Below the pieces are notes generated by a model. That model made no database searches. It was not told the origin of the DNA and worked only from the letters and a program-made list of their open reading frames with translations. Shown here piece after piece: positions 43,445 to 47,504 of a stretch of DNA of 47,504 bases (position 1 is the first letter of the stretch; the number at the start of each line of letters is the position of its first letter). Origin of the DNA: Oscillospiraceae bacterium (GTDB taxonomy: Bacteria > Bacillota > Clostridia > WRLR01); the NCBI GenBank assembly GCA_009777515.1, contig WRLR01000019.1, positions 1 through 47,504 on the forward strand, in the 5' to 3' direction. The position numbers were made by a program, and so were the translations under genes.

Positions 43445-44703
43445 GGTGCCTGGTTCGTCCCCTTTATTTTGGCGGCCAATTCCGTAAGTTTAGCGGGTAG
43501 GTCGTGTATTGCGATCGCCCCTTCATAGCAGTCGAGGGTGAATTCGGCTGTGGGGTCCCAGAAATTGCTCATTTCGGATATTGACGGCATTACTACCGCG
43601 TGCGTACCCTGCGCCATTACCGCCTTCGCGGTGGTCGAGACGGCGACGTCTATATCGTCGGCCAGGGACTGGGACACGGGTATTAAATTGCGGTCCTGGA
43701 ACCGGGCTTTCTGGTTGTCGGGGCTGGTGAGCCAGGCAGCCAGGTCCATCGCGACGTCTTTGTTCTTTGCGTCGGCGTTCACGCAATATAGTTTGAAGCC
43801 GGCGAACGACTGCATATCCCTCCCGTCGACGCTTGGCAGCTTCGCGCAGCCGTAATTGCCTTTCATGGCGTCGGTGAAAGCGGCTGCGTTCCAGGGGCCG
43901 CCGATATATGCGCCGAGCTTGCGCTCCGCGAACAGCTCCACTGCGATCTCGCCGTTCATGTCGCCAAAGCTCCCCCTGTTTTCTATGAGATAAGTCATCG
44001 CGGCTATGCCGCCGTCGCTGTCAAAGTCGCAATAGTTCCTGTCATCCCCGTTTTCGCCGAACAGCATGCAGCCGTATGTAAAAAACCAGTTGGCTGTATA
44101 ATATGCGTTCGCGAAGTTCATGCCAAAGTGGACGCCGCCTTCCGGGACGGCGCTGGCAACAATGCCTTCCAGGGTCCGCGCCGCATCGTCGGAGATGATG
44201 GACCTGTCGTAGAAGAGCATGTGGGTCTCGAAACTGGACGGGAAGCCATACTGCCTGTTGTCGATTTGGCCCGCCCTGACCGCAGGGGCCGTGTTTTCGT
44301 TAATGGCGGCGATGTGCGATTCCGAGGTTATTTCCAGCAGATAGCCCTCGTTTACAAGAGCGCCGAGCTGGTCGTGCGGGATGCATATGACGTCTGCGGC
44401 GGCGCCGGGGTTCCCCTCGAACGTTTCGCGCGTACTGTCGTCTTCGCATATTTCGATCTGTATGTCCTTTATGGCAGGCTTCGTCGCCATGAACTCGTTC
44501 ACCATTGACTCGATGACGGCTCTGTCCATTTCGGAACACCATACAGTCAGGGTCGCGCCGCGCCCGCTGTCGCACCCGCATACCAGCGCCGCACACGCTG
44601 TCGCACACGCCGCTGCCAATAATATAACCGCAGTTTTACACTTAATGGCAATTGCCGCCGCCTTCAGCGCCGCTATTAATTTTGCCGCAAATGTTCTTTT
44701 CAC
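43441..44703 (-). CDS. extracellular solute-binding lipoprotein coupled to a histidine kinase
   Basis: A 420-residue family 1 solute-binding protein. A long hydrophobic signal ends in LVCGC (Cys44 lipidated). GATLTVWCSEMDRAVIESMV starts the mature domain, and AVELFAERKLGAYIGGPWNA and DLAAWLTSPDNQKARFQDRN are maltose-binding-protein-like segments. It starts at GTG 44703 with GGAG upstream. No permease is nearby; instead the overlapping downstream gene is a hybrid sensor kinase. I infer that it presents a ligand, probably a sugar, to the kinase sensor domain rather than to a transporter. Confidence 0.85.
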   Translation of the reverse strand: MKRTFAAKLIAALKAAAIAIKCKTAVILLAAACATACAALVCGCDSGRGATLTVWCSEMDRAVIESMVNEFMATKPAIKDIQIEICEDDSTRETFEGNPGAAADVICIPHDQLGALVNEGYLLEITSESHIAAINENTAPAVRAGQIDNRQYGFPSSFETHMLFYDRSIISDDAARTLEGIVASAVPEGGVHFGMNFANAYYTANWFFTYGCMLFGENGDDRNYCDFDSDGGIAAMTYLIENRGSFGDMNGEIAVELFAERKLGAYIGGPWNAAAFTDAMKGNYGCAKLPSVDGRDMQSFAGFKLYCVNADAKNKDVAMDLAAWLTSPDNQKARFQDRNLIPVSQSLADDIDVAVSTTAKAVMAQGTHAVVMPSISEMSNFWDPTAEFTLDCYEGAIAIHDLPAKLTELAAKIKGTNQAP

Positions 44704-44898
44704 GCCAATCCGCTCCGTCCCGCCAACCGATCTCCGAACCGAAAGGGGCGCGGGGCTTGCCCACGTTAATTTATTACCATTTTAAAGCCGCAGTCAAACG
44801 ATAATCGCAGGATCGAAGCGATTGGTCACCATATTGTTATATAATAATTAATTGATTATACCGCCCTCAGTGGTTATAATGGGATACTTGGTGAGCGT

Positions 44899-45882
44899 AT
44901 GCGACAAAATGGTCAAAATTTCGAACGAAGCGGGCAGCGCGTGCAATGCGAAATGTGCGAACAAAGCGGGCAACGCGGGCGGCGCGGGCGACTCGAACGA
45001 GGCGTGCAACGTGGGCGAAGCGGGCAGCGCGGACAACGCGAACGACGCGAACGAGGCGGGCAGCGTGGGCGACGCTCTATAAAAAAGGCGCTCGCGGTTT
45101 TTGCGTGTCTTGTCGGGGCTATTGTTTTGATCCACGCGGCCCACGCGCTCACGTTCGACCGCATCATTGAATATAAGGAAGTTTCGTATCGCAGCGGAGC
45201 AGTCCCGGCGGAGCTGGACGGCTACAGGATCGCTTTTATATGCGACATACACGCGCTGCCCACAGACAAGCTGGCGGCGGTAGTTGAGCGCTTAAATGCT
45301 CTACAGGTGGATCTGCTGGCTCTCGGCGGGGACTATCCGAGGACCGGCGGCGCGCCTATGCGTACAATGGAGATATTATCACATGCGGAGGCGCCGGATG
45401 GCATATACGGCGTTGAAGGAAACCATGATAACTTTAGGAACGTAATCGCGGCAATGGTGGAATGCGGCATAATGCCCCTCTCCAACAGCGGCGCCCGCGC
45501 AAGGGACGGTTTGTATATCGCCGGTGTGGAGGATTTGTGGAGGCGCACGCCCGACATCGAGGCGGCTGTGTCAGGGGCGCAGTCGGATGACTTTGTGCTG
45601 CTGCTCGCCCACAACCCGGACATTACGATGCTACAGGACGCCGCCCCGGCGGATCTGGTGCTGAGCGGGCACACCCACGGCGGCCAGATCACATTTTTTG
45701 GCGTCTGGGCGCCTTATTTTACGGTAAAAGACAGCATCACCCGGTACGGCCAGAGGTTCCGGTCGGGGTGGGCGCGCTCGCGCGACGACGTCCCCGTCTA
45801 TGTGAGCAACGGCATTGGCGAATACATGGTAAGAGTGTTCGCCCGCCCGCAAGTCATAATAATCACCCTGAAACATGTATAA
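44899..45882 (+). CDS. membrane-anchored metallophosphoesterase (YkuE-like)
   Basis: A 327-residue calcineurin-like phosphoesterase. Motifs in order: FICDIHALPTDK (usual SDLH is here CDIH), LALGGDYPRTGG, GVEGNHDN, LLLAHNPD and LSGHTHGGQITFFG. One membrane helix (about 60-84) anchors it with the catalytic domain outside. Before it lies a Gln/Arg/Gly-rich stretch (about 10-60: SGQRGRRGR and similar) encoded by ~9-bp GCGGGCAAC-like repeats. The start is uncertain: ATG 44899 has a weak site, and an in-frame GTG near 45007 lies within the repeat. Relatives act on phosphorylated envelope lipids. Confidence 0.82.
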   Translation: MRQNGQNFERSGQRVQCEMCEQSGQRGRRGRLERGVQRGRSGQRGQRERRERGGQRGRRSIKKALAVFACLVGAIVLIHAAHALTFDRIIEYKEVSYRSGAVPAELDGYRIAFICDIHALPTDKLAAVVERLNALQVDLLALGGDYPRTGGAPMRTMEILSHAEAPDGIYGVEGNHDNFRNVIAAMVECGIMPLSNSGARARDGLYIAGVEDLWRRTPDIEAAVSGAQSDDFVLLLAHNPDITMLQDAAPADLVLSGHTHGGQITFFGVWAPYFTVKDSITRYGQRFRSGWARSRDDVPVYVSNGIGEYMVRVFARPQVIIITLKHV

Positions 45883-45916
45883 ACATTAGAATAAAATGTT
45901 CGTAGGCAGGAATGCG

Positions 45917-47113
45917 TCACTCCGCCGCTTTGAAGTTGTACAGCGGCTTTAATGTGGCGACTATATCCGCCGTGTCGCCTATGTTCGCAATTATCTCATC
46001 CATCGGCTTGTACGCGAACGGCGCCTCGTCGATGGTGCTTTTGTTCACCGTGGACGAATAGATGCCCGCCATCGCCTTTTCGTACTGCGTCAGCGTGATG
46101 CTCTGCTTCGCGGCCCTGCGGCTCATCAGGCGGCCCGCCCCGTGCGGCGCGGAGTAGTTCCAGTCCGGGTTGCCGCGCCCGACGCAAATCAAGCTGCCGT
46201 CCCGCATGTTCATCGGGATCAGCGCGCGCTCGCCGCTTTTCGCCGAAATGGCGCCCTTGCGGAGGATCATGCTGTCGAGGTCGATGTAGTTGTGCACGGT
46301 CGTGAAGGTTTCGTCGGGTTTCAAGTTCAACTCATTGGTGATCTCACGCATTATGGCGCGGCGGTTCCAATCGGCGTAGCTCTGGATTATCGACATGTCA
46401 TGCAGATAATCGTCGAACAGCGCGCCTTCGCAATAGGCGAGGTTACTGTCTATCCGGGGGGCATCTAGTTTCTTTAGCTTTGATTGAATCTCGGCATCGC
46501 GACCCTGGCTCTTGAGTTCCGCTATGAGCGCGCCGGCGCCGCCCCGCGCCGCTTTTTCATTTAAATCGCGTACGGCGGCTTTTTGATAATACTCCGCAAC
46601 CTGCAGGCCTAGGTGCCGGCTGCCTGTGTGGACGACGAGCCAGAGCTTGCCTGCGCCGTCGCGGGCCAGCTCGATGAAGTGGTTGCCGCCGCCCAGCGTA
46701 CCCATGCTGTGCTTCGCCCGATCTATGTTGACGTGCTTTGCGCATCGCAGCATGGACAGGTCTACCTCGCCAATATAGCGGTGCGGCGATTTACGTATGT
46801 CGAAGCCGGATGGGACGAGGCGGTGGATCGCCTTGTCGAGCTGCTGCAGCTCTATGTGCTCGTCGCGCAGGGCGACCGTCTCCATGCCGCAGCCGATGTC
46901 CACGCCAACGAGGTTGGGCACGACTTTGTCCGCCACCGTCATTGTCGTGCCGATGGTGCAGCCCGCGCCGGCATGGGCGTCCGGCATGATGCGTATTTTG
47001 CTGCCGGCCACGAATTCCTGGTCCAGCAGGTTGATAATTTGCGCCTCAGCCCCCTGTTCCAGGTTGCCGGTAAACACTTTTGCGGTGTTGTATTTGCCTT
47101 TTAGTTCAATCAT
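45917..47113 (-). CDS. rtcB: RtcB-type RNA-splicing ligase
   Basis: A 398-residue RtcB. Manganese-site segments are MPDAHAGAGCTIG, VGVDIGCGM and MGTLGGGNHFIEL; HTGSRHLG follows, and SAPHGAGRLMSRRAA carries the histidine that is guanylylated. It joins 2-prime,3-prime-cyclic phosphate or 3-prime-phosphate ends to 5-prime-OH RNA ends. The start MIELKGKYNTAKVFTG is typical. No archease or RtcA gene is adjacent, and it converges with the phosphoesterase gene across 34 bases. Confidence 0.94.
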   Translation of the reverse strand: MIELKGKYNTAKVFTGNLEQGAEAQIINLLDQEFVAGSKIRIMPDAHAGAGCTIGTTMTVADKVVPNLVGVDIGCGMETVALRDEHIELQQLDKAIHRLVPSGFDIRKSPHRYIGEVDLSMLRCAKHVNIDRAKHSMGTLGGGNHFIELARDGAGKLWLVVHTGSRHLGLQVAEYYQKAAVRDLNEKAARGGAGALIAELKSQGRDAEIQSKLKKLDAPRIDSNLAYCEGALFDDYLHDMSIIQSYADWNRRAIMREITNELNLKPDETFTTVHNYIDLDSMILRKGAISAKSGERALIPMNMRDGSLICVGRGNPDWNYSAPHGAGRLMSRRAAKQSITLTQYEKAMAGIYSSTVNKSTIDEAPFAYKPMDEIIANIGDTADIVATLKPLYNFKAAE

Positions 47114-47190
47114 AGTTACAATAGGTTACCACAATTAACCTCTACCCGACAACAGCAGGCGGGCGTCACGGACCGATGCACGCAGGGCGC

Positions 47191-47344
47191 GTTACTGGTC
47201 AGAGGGGTGTCTATCGATGAAGATTTTCGTAGGGACGACCGCCCCGGTCGTCCGTGTAAAAAATACTAGCCGCACAATCGGACGACCGAGGGCGGTCGTC
47301 CCTACAATTATCCATGTCAATATAAACATGGTGTGACCAGTAAC
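47191..47344. repeat. MITE-like palindromic element, copy 2, with perfect 11-bp terminal inverted repeats
   Basis: GTTACTGGTCA (47191-47201) and TGACCAGTAAC (47334-47344) are exact inverted repeats bounding 154 bases. Internally GGACGACCG / CGGTCGTCC arms form long hairpins. Copy 1 lies at 41077-41252. No target-site duplication is evident. Confidence 0.8.
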
Positions 47345-47380
47345 TCGATTTGTTCAATGTTAATTATTTTAAAATTACCC

Positions 47381-47409
47381 TTGATAACGAAAATTAATTT
47401 TGCTATAAT
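47381..47409 (+). promoter_or_regulatory. promoter of a gene to the right of the window
   Basis: TTGATA (47381-47386), 17 bases, TATAAT (47404-47409). No gene start is recognisable before the window ends at 47504. Confidence 0.55.
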
Positions 47410-47504
47410 TAAATGGTCAGAGATAGTCAAAAACAAATATTGGGTATATATACATCGCACTTGGTTGTTGATAATTACTGTGCGCGGTCGGTTGTATGTA
47501 CCCT

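Noticed and set aside
44852..45082. Independent 76-residue protein
   Set aside because: It overlaps the phosphoesterase gene in another frame, is purely repetitive and has no family resemblance.
1..47504. tRNA or rRNA genes
   Set aside because: Reading the spacers showed no cloverleaf with a GTTCGA-type T-loop and CCA-proximal acceptor, and no rRNA-like conserved blocks. A covariance-model scan would be decisive.

Overview
The window looks like a chromosome segment of an uncultivated member of the Clostridia (Bacillota). Reasons: strong AGGAGG-type ribosome binding sites, TTGACA/TATAAT promoters, lipoprotein solute-binding proteins, a secreted protein with three SLH repeats, glycyl-radical and electron-bifurcation-type enzymes typical of strict anaerobes, and a holin-like type I toxin peptide of a kind known from Gram-positives. 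Species and habitat cannot be read from the sequence; a gut or other carbohydrate-rich anaerobic habitat is my inference. No rRNA, tRNA or CRISPR was found.

Layout. 0-4.3 kb: an ABC-2 permease fused to an M1-type metallopeptidase, a short second permease, and a phosphonopyruvate decarboxylase without its usual mutase neighbour. 4.3-8.2 kb: an AT-richer, damaged island with a NUDIX tail, a frameshifted secreted protein, a membrane-protein tail, a HigBA-type toxin-antitoxin pair with a readable operator, a transposase tail with four end repeats spaced exactly 42 bp, and an SDR dehydrogenase. Much of it lies between two diverged copies of a ~200 bp sequence.

8.4-33.5 kb is a large catabolic neighbourhood. 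A CUT1-type sugar ABC importer (SBP, two permeases) plus a ThuA-like protein runs leftward. Divergently, a glycyl radical enzyme and its activase run rightward; the enzyme's active-site loop (GCNW) differs from GCVE dehydratases and from pyruvate formate-lyase. After a compact type I toxin/antisense locus come a second CUT1 importer and two URO-D/MtaA-like proteins leftward, then an amidohydrolase, a Gfo/Idh oxidoreductase, a third URO-D-like protein and an HpcH/HpaI aldolase rightward. After a methyltransferase, a leftward operon of Gfo/Idh oxidoreductase, EtfB, EtfA and GlcD-type FAD oxidase resembles the bifurcating lactate dehydrogenase LctBCD. I infer uptake and fermentative breakdown of a sugar-like or C1-decorated compound; the substrate is unknown.

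33.7-47.5 kb: a YchF-like GTPase, an SLH beta-helix protein, a GNAT acetyltransferase, an AAA/DUF4143 ATPase, a solute-binding lipoprotein translationally coupled to a hybrid histidine kinase, a metallophosphoesterase and RtcB.

Two traits run through the window. Several conserved enzymes carry long low-complexity or tandem-repeat insertions inside their folds, and many spacers hold private short tandem repeats (10, 12, 14, 18 bp units), some containing Shine-Dalgarno-like motifs or stop codons, plus small palindromic MITE-like elements.
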